Below are positions 51,818 through 59,681 of a stretch of DNA of 64,000 bases, piece by piece. The stretch is from NCBI RefSeq assembly GCF_001679725.1, contig NZ_CP016282.1, forward strand, positions 186,001 to 250,000, written 5' to 3'. The position numbers and the translations under genes were made by a program. Below the pieces are notes generated by a model that had not been told where the DNA came from, ran no database searches, and worked only from the letters and a program-made list of their open reading frames with translations. The stretch is from Cryobacterium arcticum. GTDB taxonomy: Bacteria > Actinomycetota > Actinomycetes > Actinomycetales > Microbacteriaceae. The first letter of the stretch is position 1, and every line of letters starts with the position of its first letter.

Positions 51818-52756
51818 ATGCGCCGCGCTTCCGATCCCCGCACCTACGACCTCGATGCCCTCCGCGACCGGCTGCTCCCCGAGGACGAGGGCACGGTGAA
51901 TGACAGCATCCCGCAGCTCGCCGCCGCCGATCCCGGGCTCTGCGGGATCGCCCTCGTGCTCCCCGACGGCAGCATCCGGGCCAGCGCGCAGGCCGACCTG
52001 CCCTTCAGCGTGCAGTCGGCGGTGAAACCGTTCCTCTTCGCCCTCGCCCTGCAGGACACCGACGGAGCCGCACTCGACCGCATCGGCATCGAACCGACCG
52101 GGGAGGCCTTCGACGCCATCAAGCTCGAGAGTGGCACCGGCCGGCCGCCGAACCCCATGGTCAACGCCGGGGCTCTACTCACGGCCGCCCTGGTCGACGG
52201 GGACGACGTCGAGGCCCGCAACGACCGCATCCTGCGCGGGCTGTCGGCCTTCGCGGCCCGGCCGCTCGAGGTGGACGAGGAGATCGCCCGCGACGAGCAC
52301 CTGATGGGTGACCGCAACCACGCCCTGGCGCACCTGATGCGCTCGGAGGGCACCCTCGGCGTCAGCGCCGACGACGCCGTGGCCGTGTACGCCCGGGCGT
52401 GCGCGGTGCTTGTGGACGCCACCGCGCTGGCCGTCATGGGCGCCACCCTCGCCTGCGGCGGTGTGAACCCCGTGACGGGCGAGCGTGTGGTCGCCGCGGC
52501 GGTGGCCCGTGACGTCATGTCGGTCATGGCCACCTGCGGGGTCTACGACGGTTCCGGCCGGTGGATGCGCACGGTCGGCGTCCCAGCCAAATCGAGCGTC
52601 TCCGGGGCCATCGTGCTCGCCGCGCCGGGCCGTCTCGGCGCCGCCATCGTGAGTCCGCCGCTCGACGCGCAGGGCACCAGCGTGCGCGGGCGCATCGCGA
52701 GCGAGCGGCTCAGCGCCGACCTCGGCCTGCACGCCTTCGGGCCGCACGCCGGCTGA
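51818..52756 (+). CDS. glsA: Glutaminase
   Basis: A 312-residue serine-dependent glutaminase of the GlsA/YbaS beta-lactamase-like fold, hydrolysing glutamine to glutamate and ammonia. The catalytic S-x-x-K is in LPFSVQSAVKPFLFALAL; substrate-site segments are PTGEAFDAIKLE, PPNPMVNAGALLTAALVDG and YARACAVLVDATALAVMGAT. The end includes VGVPAKSSVSGAIVLAAPGR, the lid and Ser/Lys-proximal part of the family. The ATG at 51818 is chosen. It follows tRNA-Arg and converges on the Nudix gene with 13 bp between. Confidence 0.9.
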   Translation: MRRASDPRTYDLDALRDRLLPEDEGTVNDSIPQLAAADPGLCGIALVLPDGSIRASAQADLPFSVQSAVKPFLFALALQDTDGAALDRIGIEPTGEAFDAIKLESGTGRPPNPMVNAGALLTAALVDGDDVEARNDRILRGLSAFAARPLEVDEEIARDEHLMGDRNHALAHLMRSEGTLGVSADDAVAVYARACAVLVDATALAVMGATLACGGVNPVTGERVVAAAVARDVMSVMATCGVYDGSGRWMRTVGVPAKSSVSGAIVLAAPGRLGAAIVSPPLDAQGTSVRGRIASERLSADLGLHAFGPHAG

Positions 52757-52769
52757 GGGCGCCCGGCCG

Positions 52770-53345
52770 TCAGTCGAGCCGGTGCGCCAGCTCCGCGAGA
52801 ACACCGGCCAGCCGGCGGTCGAAGTGCGGGGGAACGTTCTCGGGCAGCGCATCCACCGGCCACCAGGCCACGTCGTCGCTCTCGTCGCTGGCCACCGGGG
52901 CCGCCTCCGGGCGGGCCACGGCCGCGAAACCCACGTCCCAGTGCGCGCTGCACCTGAAGCCGCCGCCCAGGGTGTGTCGGTCGACGTCGAGGATGCCGGG
53001 TCCGAGCGGCACGAGGTCGGCGATGCCGCATTCCTCACGCGCTTCGCGGTAGGCCGCCGCGGCCACCGACGCATCCGCGGACTCGACGTGGCCGCCGAGC
53101 TGCACCCAAAAGCGGCCCTTGCGGTGGAAGCAGAGCAGCACCTGGGCGAGGTCGGGGGTGAAGACGAAGCAGCTGCCCGTGACATGCTCCGGGCCGCCGT
53201 CGCGGCGCAGCGCCGCACCGGGCGAATCCGCGAGGAAGTCGAGGTACTCGTCCCGCAGCATCGCCTGACCGGGTGCGAGCGGCGTCCAGGCCCGGAGCCG
53301 GTCGATCAGGTCATCGGTGGGGGAGCGCAGAGCGGAATCGGGCAC
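52770..53345 (-). CDS. Nudix hydrolase
   Basis: A roughly 191-residue protein. The Nudix box is GGHVESADASVAAAAYREAR with EECGI; it keeps the REAREE metal-binding core, but the first Glu of GX5E appears as Asp. VLLCFHRKGRFWVQLG leads into the box and VAWWPVDALPENVPP is typical of the ADP-ribose/NUDIX-4-like actinobacterial group. The GTG at 53345 (VPDSALRSP) is taken as start; the longer open frame runs through the hairpin repeat. Substrate probably a nucleoside diphosphate derivative; not determinable here. Confidence 0.85.
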   Translation of the reverse strand: MPDSALRSPTDDLIDRLRAWTPLAPGQAMLRDEYLDFLADSPGAALRRDGGPEHVTGSCFVFTPDLAQVLLCFHRKGRFWVQLGGHVESADASVAAAAYREAREECGIADLVPLGPGILDVDRHTLGGGFRCSAHWDVGFAAVARPEAAPVASDESDDVAWWPVDALPENVPPHFDRRLAGVLAELAHRLD

Positions 53346-53358
53346 ATCCGAGGATAGC

Positions 53359-53428
53359 CGCCCGCAACTGTTGCCCGCGTGGACGATTGGTCCCGGTGTG
53401 CCGGGTGCAGGTGTCCGCTGCGGGACCA
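53359..53428. repeat. Intergenic hairpin repeat, copy 3 of 3
   Basis: Begins with CGCCCGCAACTGTTGCC (53359-53375), the exact reverse complement of 4669-4685, and continues with TGGTCCCG (53388-53395) pairing perfectly with CGGGACCA (53421-53428). The intervening CCGGTGTGCCGGGTGCAG is shared with the copy at 9224-9294. It lies between the Nudix start and the end of the DUF1918 gene. Confidence 0.65.
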
Positions 53429-53436
53429 CTCAGAGG

Positions 53437-53622
53437 TCAGTGGGTGTGCTCGACCACAAAATCGGTGCCGGGGAACACCAGCGTCTCGTGGCCGTCGTCG
53501 AACGACACCAGGTAGGGCGGCTCCCCTTCGGGGCCGCGCACCTCACGAATGGTCCCGTGCCGGTCGGGCGTCGAATCGGTCTTTCCTCGAATGATGATGC
53601 GGTCGTTCTCAGTTGCGCGCAT
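53437..53622 (-). CDS. DUF1918 domain protein
   Basis: A 61-residue protein, MRATENDRIIIRG then RHGTIREVRGPEGEPPYLVS and FDDGHETLVFPGTDFVVEH, a small SH3-like barrel matching DUF1918, widespread in actinobacteria and without known function. The ATG at 53622 has a strong AGGAGG 8 bp upstream, which makes the GTG at 53631 (inside that site) unlikely. Single gene. Confidence 0.88.
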   Translation of the reverse strand: MRATENDRIIIRGKTDSTPDRHGTIREVRGPEGEPPYLVSFDDGHETLVFPGTDFVVEHTH

Positions 53623-53707
53623 AACGCTCACCTCCTGCCGGGCAGGTTACGCTCGCGCCCGGCGCCTGCACAGGGGCAGCGACCAGTGGTCGCATCCGCA
53701 GGGCGGG

Positions 53708-54154
53708 TCAGGCGGGCTGGTCCGGTCCCAGCCGCAGCCGGTCGCAGAGGGCCGTGAGCTGCACGAGTTCGTCGGCGCTCAGGCTGTCGCCCACGCGGGT
53801 CGTGATCGAGCCCATGTGATCGAGCGCCACCCGGCGGAACAGCGCGTAGCCGGCCTCGGTGAGCTCGACGATGGCGCCCCGGCCGTCGTCGGGGTCCGGA
53901 TGCTTGGCGACGTATCCGCGGGACGCCAGGCGGTCCACGAGCCGGCTCACGCTCGGCTGAGTGAGCAGCACGTGCTTGTTCAGGTCGCGCAGACGGATGC
54001 TGCGGTCCTCCTGCCGGGACAGGTTGAACATCACGTCGTACTCGTTGAAGGAGATTTCCCGTGACGGGAACTCCTCGGCCAGGCTGCGCATAATGGCGAC
54101 CTGGGCGCGGAACAACGACTCCCAGGCGGCAACTGCCACCGCTCGATCGACCAT
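53708..54154 (-). CDS. MarR-family transcriptional regulator
   Basis: A 148-residue winged-helix protein. ISFNEYDVMFNLSRQEDRSI leads into the helix-turn-helix RLRDLNKHVLLTQPSVSRLV and the wing RGYVAKHPDPDDGRGAIVEL with the conserved D-x-D-x-R wing tip. The N-terminal helix VAAWESLFRAQVAIMRSLAE and the C-terminal helix make the dimer. No efflux gene is adjacent; the target is unknown. Confidence 0.9.
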   Translation of the reverse strand: MVDRAVAVAAWESLFRAQVAIMRSLAEEFPSREISFNEYDVMFNLSRQEDRSIRLRDLNKHVLLTQPSVSRLVDRLASRGYVAKHPDPDDGRGAIVELTEAGYALFRRVALDHMGSITTRVGDSLSADELVQLTALCDRLRLGPDQPA

Positions 54155-54266
54155 GCTGCCTCCTCACCGCCCCCAGGGCATCTCTTGGTCAAGAGTATGG
54201 GACTCGTGGAGCATCCCGCGGCAGCCTAGCCCGATCGCCGCGCTTCGAGGTGGATCAAGCGCACTC

Positions 54267-54848
54267 CTAGGCGTCCCTCACGGCGATGCCCGGGTAGGCC
54301 AGGATCAGGCCGGCGGTGTCGAACGTGAGCTCGCAGGTGACGTCGAACGAGCGCGACTCGTAGTGGAAGCTCAACCCGCGCGGCGAGAGCGCCGTGAGGG
54401 TGTACTCCTGCTCCAAGCGGACGATGCTGAGATCGTTCGCCCGGACGAAGGCCGCGGGTACTCGCACGGGTTCCCCGGCCACGAACTCGAGCCGGTGCAG
54501 GGGGAGGGTGTTGGTGACGCAGGAGGACTCGAAGTCGACGTCCACGCATCCGGTGAGGTCGGCTCGCGGTATCCCGTCGACCTCCCAACCCCGGTCGGCG
54601 GAGCGCCGCAACACCGTGTGCCGCTCGCCGTCCACGGTGGAGGCGGCGGCCCGCACCTCCTGAGTGCGCCAGACGGGGTCGAGATCGATCGAGTAGTCCA
54701 CCGACCAGGCGGATGCGTCCTCCACGGCCGTGGAGACGCCCCGCAGCCGGTGGCCCCGCGGACCACTGTCGGTGAAGAGCACCTCGAAGCCCTGCCGGAC
54801 GCCGGAATGACGCCAACTCGCCTGTCGGGGCAGAGTCTTCAGGTGCAT
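54267..54848 (-). CDS. Putative glycolipid-binding protein (PF06475 type)
   Basis: A 193-residue soluble protein. SWRHSGVRQGFEVLFTDSGP, WSVDYSIDLDPVWRTQEVRA, LTGCVDVDFESSCVTNTLPL and YESRSFDVTCELTFDTAGLI match the putative glycolipid-binding family (PF06475), whose members are lipocalin-like barrels. The biological role is unknown, and the family name rests on similarity to a mycobacterial protein. The gene is single; an AT-rich dyad at 54948-54968 lies about 100 bp upstream. Confidence 0.78.
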   Translation of the reverse strand: MHLKTLPRQASWRHSGVRQGFEVLFTDSGPRGHRLRGVSTAVEDASAWSVDYSIDLDPVWRTQEVRAAASTVDGERHTVLRRSADRGWEVDGIPRADLTGCVDVDFESSCVTNTLPLHRLEFVAGEPVRVPAAFVRANDLSIVRLEQEYTLTALSPRGLSFHYESRSFDVTCELTFDTAGLILAYPGIAVRDA

Positions 54849-55538
54849 GCCATGACCCTAGGCCGACGCCTGGACTTCGTCACGCCTTGGCCGGCAATAG
54901 CGTCGTCCAAGGGAACACTGGGTGAACTCGCAGGAAAATAACGATCCGATAACTGGCGCTCCGTTATCCGTTCGTTATATATTCGTAGTGCATCAACCGT
55001 TTGCTGTGGCGGAAGATGCGAATGTGATTGCAGGACACTCTTGGTGCAAGGGAAGAGGGTCGGTCGTTTGCCTCTACGACCGGCCCTCAATCACGTTAAC
55101 GGGCAGTAGCCGCCGCGCCGCGCTACGCGGCGTCGCCGCTCGAGCCCGTCGAGACCTCGTGAGGTGCGCAGGGTCGGCCCACACGTCGGTCGAGCCCGTC
55201 GAGACCTGGCGACGTGCGCGAGGTCGTGCCCCCACGTCGGTCGAGCTTGTCGAGACCTGGCGACGTGCGCGAGGTCGTGCCCCCACGTCGGTCGAGCTTG
55301 TCGAGACCTGGTGAGGTGCGCGAGGTCGTGCCCCCACGTCGGTCGAGCTTGTCGAGACCTGGTGAGGTGCTCTGAGTCGTAGGGACATCGATGGGCGCAC
55401 TGTCGAGATCGTCTTGCGGGGTTTCGACAGGCTCGACCGCCGGACCGGGGCTTTGACGGGGCCGTCTCGCGGGGTCTCGACAGGCTCGACCAGCGCATGC
55501 GCGCGTGGTCGAGGTCGCCCAGCTGGGCGGGGCGCTAC
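54849..55538. other. 690-bp non-coding interval with AT-rich dyad and repeats
   Basis: No convincing gene. The first 150 bp contain an AT-rich patch with GATAAC (54948-54953) and GTTATC (54963-54968) as inverted arms plus TATATATT-like sequence, perhaps an operator/promoter. From about 55130 a 51-bp tandem array follows, and at 55420-55500 two stretches of TTTCGACAGGCTCGACC and TCTCGACAGGCTCGACC. Reading frames in the array give only VELVETW-type repeats and are not genes. Confidence 0.7.
55130..55375. repeat. 51-bp tandem repeat array, about five units
   Basis: The block CACGTCGGTCGAGCTTGTCG with AGACCTGG recurs with the GAGACC core at 55201, 55252, 55303 and 55354, exactly 51 bp apart; a diverged unit precedes at 55151. 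Each unit carries GGTCGAGCTTGTCGAGACC, the same 19-mer as the right arm of the proC-trk array at 60.6-61.4 kb. Confidence 0.88.
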
Positions 55539-56249
55539 CTAGAAGCGGTCGGGGCTGGGCGTGCTGGCCTGGCGGATCGACACATCCGCGTGGCGGTCGA
55601 AGCGGTAGCCCACGCCGCGCACGGTGCGCACGATGTCTTCGTAGCGGCCGAGCTTGGAGCGCAGGCGGCGCACGTGCACGTCGATGGTGCGCTCGTTCGG
55701 GGCATCCTCTTCGCTCTCGGCGTCCCAGAGCTTGGAGATCAACTCGGCGCGCTCGATGGTGCGGCCTTCGCGCAGCACCAGGTACTGCAGCAGCTCGAAC
55801 TCCTTGTAGGTGAGCGCCGCGGTCTCGTTGTCGAGGATCACGCGCTTGCGGGAGATGTCGACGACGACGCCGCCGGGCGCGCGGTCGGCATCCTCGGCAG
55901 TGTTGCGGTGCTTAGCCAGGGCGGCCGGGTCCTGCAGGGCCAGGCGCACGACGTCCACATCGCGGCCACCGACGCCCTCCGGTGCCAGGGCGACAGCGGC
56001 GTGGGTCTCGGCCGAGGGGGCGATGGCCTGGGTGAGCTTCTTCAGCTCCTCGACGATGCGGTGCAGGCTTGTACCGGCCGCGGCCGCCTTGGCCTCGTCG
56101 ATGCCCACGTAGAGCACGAAGCCGCGAGCCTGGGTGCCCTCCGGCACAGCGCGGATGCGCGGCGCGGCCGGAGCCGGCGCGGGGGCCAGGGTGAGCTCGG
56201 GGCGGAAGGACTGGACGGAACGGGCGGTGTCGATGTGTGCGAGTGACAT
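55539..56249 (-). CDS. Winged-helix (OmpR/PhoB-type) DNA-binding protein without receiver domain
   Basis: A 236-residue regulator. The N-terminal 130 residues are Ala/Pro-rich then a small alpha/beta region (RGFVLYVGIDEAKAAAAGTS, LHRIVEELKKLTQAIAPSAE) lacking the phospho-acceptor Asp pattern. Residues about 130-220 are an OmpR-type domain: VVVDISRKRVILDNETAALT, YKEFELLQYLVLREGRTIER, then NERTIDVHVRRLRSKLG and TVRGVGYRFDRH. It probably acts as a phosphorylation-independent regulator; the target is unknown. A long untranslated region precedes it. Confidence 0.87.
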   Translation of the reverse strand: MSLAHIDTARSVQSFRPELTLAPAPAPAAPRIRAVPEGTQARGFVLYVGIDEAKAAAAGTSLHRIVEELKKLTQAIAPSAETHAAVALAPEGVGGRDVDVVRLALQDPAALAKHRNTAEDADRAPGGVVVDISRKRVILDNETAALTYKEFELLQYLVLREGRTIERAELISKLWDAESEEDAPNERTIDVHVRRLRSKLGRYEDIVRTVRGVGYRFDRHADVSIRQASTPSPDRF

Positions 56250-56771
56250 TGGAGAAATCCTTGAGGTGTGATGATGCGCAAAACCCGGCGCGTCAGCGCT
56301 CGTGGGTTCGAAAAAGATCGGCCGGAGTGGCCGGGCGGCCCCTGTGAGGAGAGCCCTGGAGTCGGTCCGCCGTGAATCTGGCGGCCTCAGCGGCTGTGGG
56401 ACAGCGGGTGAGGGCTGATCGACTCGGCGCTATTGCCTGTCTGGGTTAGCGGCACATTCGGCAACACGCCATCACGCTGCTGCCGGGCATCATCATGCCG
56501 GCAGTCCCCAAAGCCTCGAAGGAGGTCGGGATGCGTGTGGTGGAAGTCATGACTGTGAGTAAAGCCGACTGTGACGAGTTGTGTCAATTCAGTTACGCGG
56601 AATCTCGCCCGTGCGGCTGCATCACGTTCACGGGGAATCTGCGAAATCGGAGGATCTCGCACAAAGGGCCGCTTTCTCAAAGAAAGCGGCCCTCAAATGA
56701 AGTTTTTCAAAGTTTTGTGAATCTAACTGCGGTCGGCGCGTCGCCCGTCGCAGGATCTGCGGAGTGCTGGG
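56250..56771. other. 520-bp intergenic region between the winged-helix gene and upp
   Basis: No supported gene. It holds an imperfect dyad CTGCCGGGCAT/ATGCCGGCAG around 56479-56504 and a strong hairpin at 56666-56692. The part next to the winged-helix start is a long 5' leader or promoter region. A small open frame starting at 56495 on the plus strand has no coding features. I see no recognisable riboswitch. Confidence 0.6.
56666..56692. terminator. Stem-loop downstream of upp
   Basis: GGGCCGCTTTCT (56666-56677) pairs exactly with AGAAAGCGGCCC (56681-56692) around a 3-base loop CAA. It lies about 80 bp past the upp stop, with A-rich sequence on the upp side and weak T-rich sequence beyond, so it probably terminates upp transcription on the minus strand. 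Confidence 0.75.
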
Positions 56772-57404
56772 TCAGACCAGGCCGTAGAGGCGGTCACCGG
56801 CGTCGCCGAGGCCGGGAACGATGTAGCCGTGCTCGTCGAGGCGTTCGTCCACCGCGCCGAGCACGATGGTGACCTCGCGGCCCGCCAGCGCCTTCTCGAC
56901 GGCGGCGAGGCCCTCAGGGGCGGCGAGGATGCAGATGGCCGTGACGTCGACGGCGCCGCGGTCGAAGAGGAACTCGATCGCTGCGATCAAGGAGCCGCCG
57001 GTGGCCAGCATCGGGTCGAGCACGAAACACTGGCGGTCGGAGAGGTCGTCGGGCAGACGCTCGGCGTAGGTGGTGGGCTGCAGGGTCTCTTCATTGCGGG
57101 CCATGCCCAGGAATCCGACCTCGGCAGTGGGGAGCAGCTTGACCATGCCCTCGAGCATGCCGAGCCCGGCGCGCAAGATCGGAACAACCAGGGGCTTGGG
57201 GTCGCTGATCTTCACACCGCGGGCGAGCGACACGGGCGTCTGCACGGTCACCTCGTCCACGCGAACGCCCCGGGTGCCCTCGTACGCGAGCAGGGTCATC
57301 AGCTCTTCCACCAGCGCGCGGAACATCGGCGACGAGGTGCTCTGGTCACGCAACACCGTGAGCTTGTGGGTGATGAGCGGATGGTCGGCTACGTGGACTC
57401 GCAT
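56772..57404 (-). CDS. upp: Uracil phosphoribosyltransferase
   Basis: A 210-residue salvage enzyme making UMP from uracil and [24 protein letters not shown] is the family N-terminus, [20 protein letters not shown] the substrate loop, [20 protein letters not shown] the PRPP-binding motif, and [20 protein letters not shown] with DRLYGLV the uracil-binding C-terminus. Length is standard. It is divergent from tadA with 62 bp between the starts. Confidence 0.95.
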   Translation of the reverse strand: MRVHVADHPLITHKLTVLRDQSTSSPMFRALVEELMTLLAYEGTRGVRVDEVTVQTPVSLARGVKISDPKPLVVPILRAGLGMLEGMVKLLPTAEVGFLGMARNEETLQPTTYAERLPDDLSDRQCFVLDPMLATGGSLIAAIEFLFDRGAVDVTAICILAAPEGLAAVEKALAGREVTIVLGAVDERLDEHGYIVPGLGDAGDRLYGLV

Positions 57405-57466
57405 AGGCTCAATCTACTAGTTCACGCGGGTCCGCGGCTCTAGTCGGGCGCCCGGGAAGAGGTGAT

Positions 57467-57976
57467 GTGGTGCGGCACAGCGACGAACACGAAGCGTGGA
57501 TGCGCCTGGCCCTCCACGAGGCACAGGACGCCCTGGTCGGCGGCGACGTTCCGGTCGGCGCGGTGGTGCTGGATCCGGCCGGCCGGGTGATCGGCCGCGG
57601 GCGCAACGAGCGGGAGCTGCACCAGGATCCCACCCTGCACGCCGAGGTGGTGGCCATCCGCGAGGCTGCCGCTGCGCTGGGGGACTGGCACCTCACCGAC
57701 TGCACCCTGGTGGTGACCCTGGAGCCCTGTGTGATGTGCGCGGGCGCGATCGTGGCGGCCCGGGTGGCCCGGGTGGTTTTCGGCGCGTGGGACGAGAAGG
57801 CCGGCGCCGCCGGGTCGCTCTACGACGTGCTGCGCGACCGCCGGCTCAACCACCGGGTCGAAGTGGTGTCCGGGGTGGCCGAGGTTGAGTGCGGACGAGT
57901 GCTCAGGGAGTTCTTCGAGGATCCGCTGCGCCGCCCGGCTGCGCCCCGCCCGGCAACGCCGCCAGCCACTCACTGA
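57467..57976 (+). CDS. tadA: tRNA-specific adenosine deaminase
   Basis: A 169-residue zinc deaminase that converts A34 of tRNA-Arg(ACG) to inosine; the matching tRNA gene is at 51665. Motifs are DVPVGAVVLDPAGRVIGRGR, the HAE site DPTLHAEVVAIREAA and TLEPCVMCAGAIVAARV (PCxxC), with DEKAGAAGSLYDVL and LNHRVEVVSGV as the TadA-specific RNA-contact region. The C-terminus is a Pro/Ala-rich extension whose coding sequence overlaps the convergent amidotransferase gene by 74 bp. Confidence 0.93.
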   Translation: MVRHSDEHEAWMRLALHEAQDALVGGDVPVGAVVLDPAGRVIGRGRNERELHQDPTLHAEVVAIREAAAALGDWHLTDCTLVVTLEPCVMCAGAIVAARVARVVFGAWDEKAGAAGSLYDVLRDRRLNHRVEVVSGVAEVECGRVLREFFEDPLRRPAAPRPATPPATH

Positions 57977-58652
57977 ACAGGGCCCGGGATGCCGCCTGCA
58001 TCGCGTCGGAGTGCTCGGCGCGGTCCCGCCGCAGTGTGTCGGCGTCCAGCCCCTCCGCGTCGAGCTCCACGGTGGAGGAGGCCAGCCAGGTCTCGTGCAT
58101 CTCGGCGGTCAGCTCGGGGTGGAACTGCACCGCCAGCGCCCAGTCCTCAATAGCGAAGGCCTCGTTGCCGTACGCATCCGACCCGGCCAGCCGGGTGGTG
58201 CCCTCGGGCAGGTCGAAGGTGTCGCTGTGCCACTGCATCACCGGGATGCCGCTGACATACCGCAGGGGCGAGTCGAGGCCGGCCTCGGTGGGCTGCACCA
58301 GGCGGAAACCGATCTCGTTGCTCGGACCCCGGTAGACGGGGGAGCCGAGGGCGCTGGCCATCAGCTGGGCCCCCAGGCACACGCCGAAGATCGGGCGCCG
58401 GGCGGCCAGTCGGCCGGCGAGCAGGCCCACCTCGTCGGCCAGCACCGGGAACTGGTCGGTCTGGTAGACGCCCATCTCGCCGCCGAGCACCACGAGAAGG
58501 TCGGCCTCGGCCGGGTCGATCTGCCGAACGCCGTCGGTGAGGGTGTCGACGTAGCGCACGCTGTAGCCGTGCTCGATCAGCACCGGCTCCAGGTTGCCCA
58601 GGTGGATGTCGTCGGCGTGCCGCAGGACCAGGGCGACGGGGCCCGCGCTCAT
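57903..58652 (-). CDS. Class I glutamine amidotransferase-like protein
   Basis: A 249-residue protein of the GuaA-amidotransferase-like group. The nucleophile elbow is PIFGVCLGAQLMASALGSPV with the catalytic Cys, the His is in ALAVQFHPELTAEMHETWL, and VVLGGEMGVYQTDQFPVLAD provides the oxyanion turn. Stand-alone members include gamma-glutamyl-polyamine hydrolase-like enzymes and putative GMP synthase homologues; the substrate is unknown. It overlaps the upstream cation-efflux gene by 4 bp and, convergently, the last 74 bp of tadA. Confidence 0.88.
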   Translation of the reverse strand: MSAGPVALVLRHADDIHLGNLEPVLIEHGYSVRYVDTLTDGVRQIDPAEADLLVVLGGEMGVYQTDQFPVLADEVGLLAGRLAARRPIFGVCLGAQLMASALGSPVYRGPSNEIGFRLVQPTEAGLDSPLRYVSGIPVMQWHSDTFDLPEGTTRLAGSDAYGNEAFAIEDWALAVQFHPELTAEMHETWLASSTVELDAEGLDADTLRRDRAEHSDAMQAASRALFSEWLAALPGGAQPGGAADPRRTP

Positions 58653-59611
58653 TCGCGGCCCTTGATGACGATCGCGTCGGTGGGCGGATTCACCGTGGCC
58701 GGGTCGATATAGAGATCGGGTTCGAGGTAGATGACGCGGGCACTGGGCACGGCCTCCCGGATGCGCGCTTCGATGGTGTCGATCCCCGCGGCGACATCGG
58801 AGAACCGTTGCCCGGAGTCGAAGGAGAGCTTGGCGGCGACGAGCAGCTCGTCCGGGCCGAGGTAGAGCGTCTTGAGGTGGATGAGGTTCTTCGTCTCCGG
58901 GCCGGCCAGGATGGCGGACTTGATGGCGTCGACATCCTTGACGCTGGCGCCCTCGCCCACCAGCAGGCTTTTGGTCTCGATGCCCAGCACGATGGCCACC
59001 AGCACAAGCAGCACGCCGATGCCGAGGGTGCCGACGGCGTCCCAGGTGGCGTCGCCGGTGACCACGGTGAGGCCCACGCCGCCCAGCGCCAGCATCAGGC
59101 CGGTGAGGGCCGCGACGTCTTCGAGCAGCACGACGGGGAGTTCGGGGGCCTTGGCGTGCCGGATGAACTGCACCCAGCTCTCGTTCTTGCGGGTGTGGTT
59201 GGACTCCTTCACCGCGGTGCGCAGCGAGAACGACTCCAGGCCGATCGCCACGAGCAGCACCAGGATCGGCAACCAGGCGTTCTCGAGTTCGTGCGGGTTC
59301 TGCAGCTTCTCGATGCCTTCGTAGATCGAGAACACGCCGCCGACGGAGAACAGGATGATCGACACCACGAAGGCGTACACGTAACGTTCGCGGCCGTAAC
59401 CGAACGGATGCTCGGCGTCGGCCGCCTTCTTCGACTTGCGTCCGCCGATCAGCAGCAGGATCTGGTTGCCCGAGTCGGCGAGCGAGTGCACGCCCTCGGC
59501 CAGCATCGAGGACGACCCCGATACGAACCAGGCGATGAACTTGGTGATCGCGATGCCGAGGTTGGCGAGCAGTGCCGCCACAATCGCCTTGTTTCCGCCT
59601 GATGCGCTCAT
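58649..59611 (-). CDS. Cation diffusion facilitator (CDF) family transporter
   Basis: A 320-residue metal/proton antiporter with about six helices. AIVAALLANLGIAITKFIAW is helix 1, EGVHSLADSGNQILLLIGG carries the HxxxD-type site of helix 2, and DAEHPFGYGRERYVYAFVVS is the diagnostic loop. The cytoplasmic C-terminal domain includes VKDVDAIKSAILAGPETKNL and ARVIYLEPDLYI. Likely exports Zn, Fe, Mn or similar divalent ions. It is translationally coupled to the amidotransferase gene downstream and divergent from proC. Confidence 0.9.
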   Translation of the reverse strand: MSASGGNKAIVAALLANLGIAITKFIAWFVSGSSSMLAEGVHSLADSGNQILLLIGGRKSKKAADAEHPFGYGRERYVYAFVVSIILFSVGGVFSIYEGIEKLQNPHELENAWLPILVLLVAIGLESFSLRTAVKESNHTRKNESWVQFIRHAKAPELPVVLLEDVAALTGLMLALGGVGLTVVTGDATWDAVGTLGIGVLLVLVAIVLGIETKSLLVGEGASVKDVDAIKSAILAGPETKNLIHLKTLYLGPDELLVAAKLSFDSGQRFSDVAAGIDTIEARIREAVPSARVIYLEPDLYIDPATVNPPTDAIVIKGRE

Positions 59612-59681
59612 GCGACCAATCCTAGAACCGTCGCCCTGCCCCGAGAACCGCGGAAACCGTGCCGAAAACTACACTGGGGAG

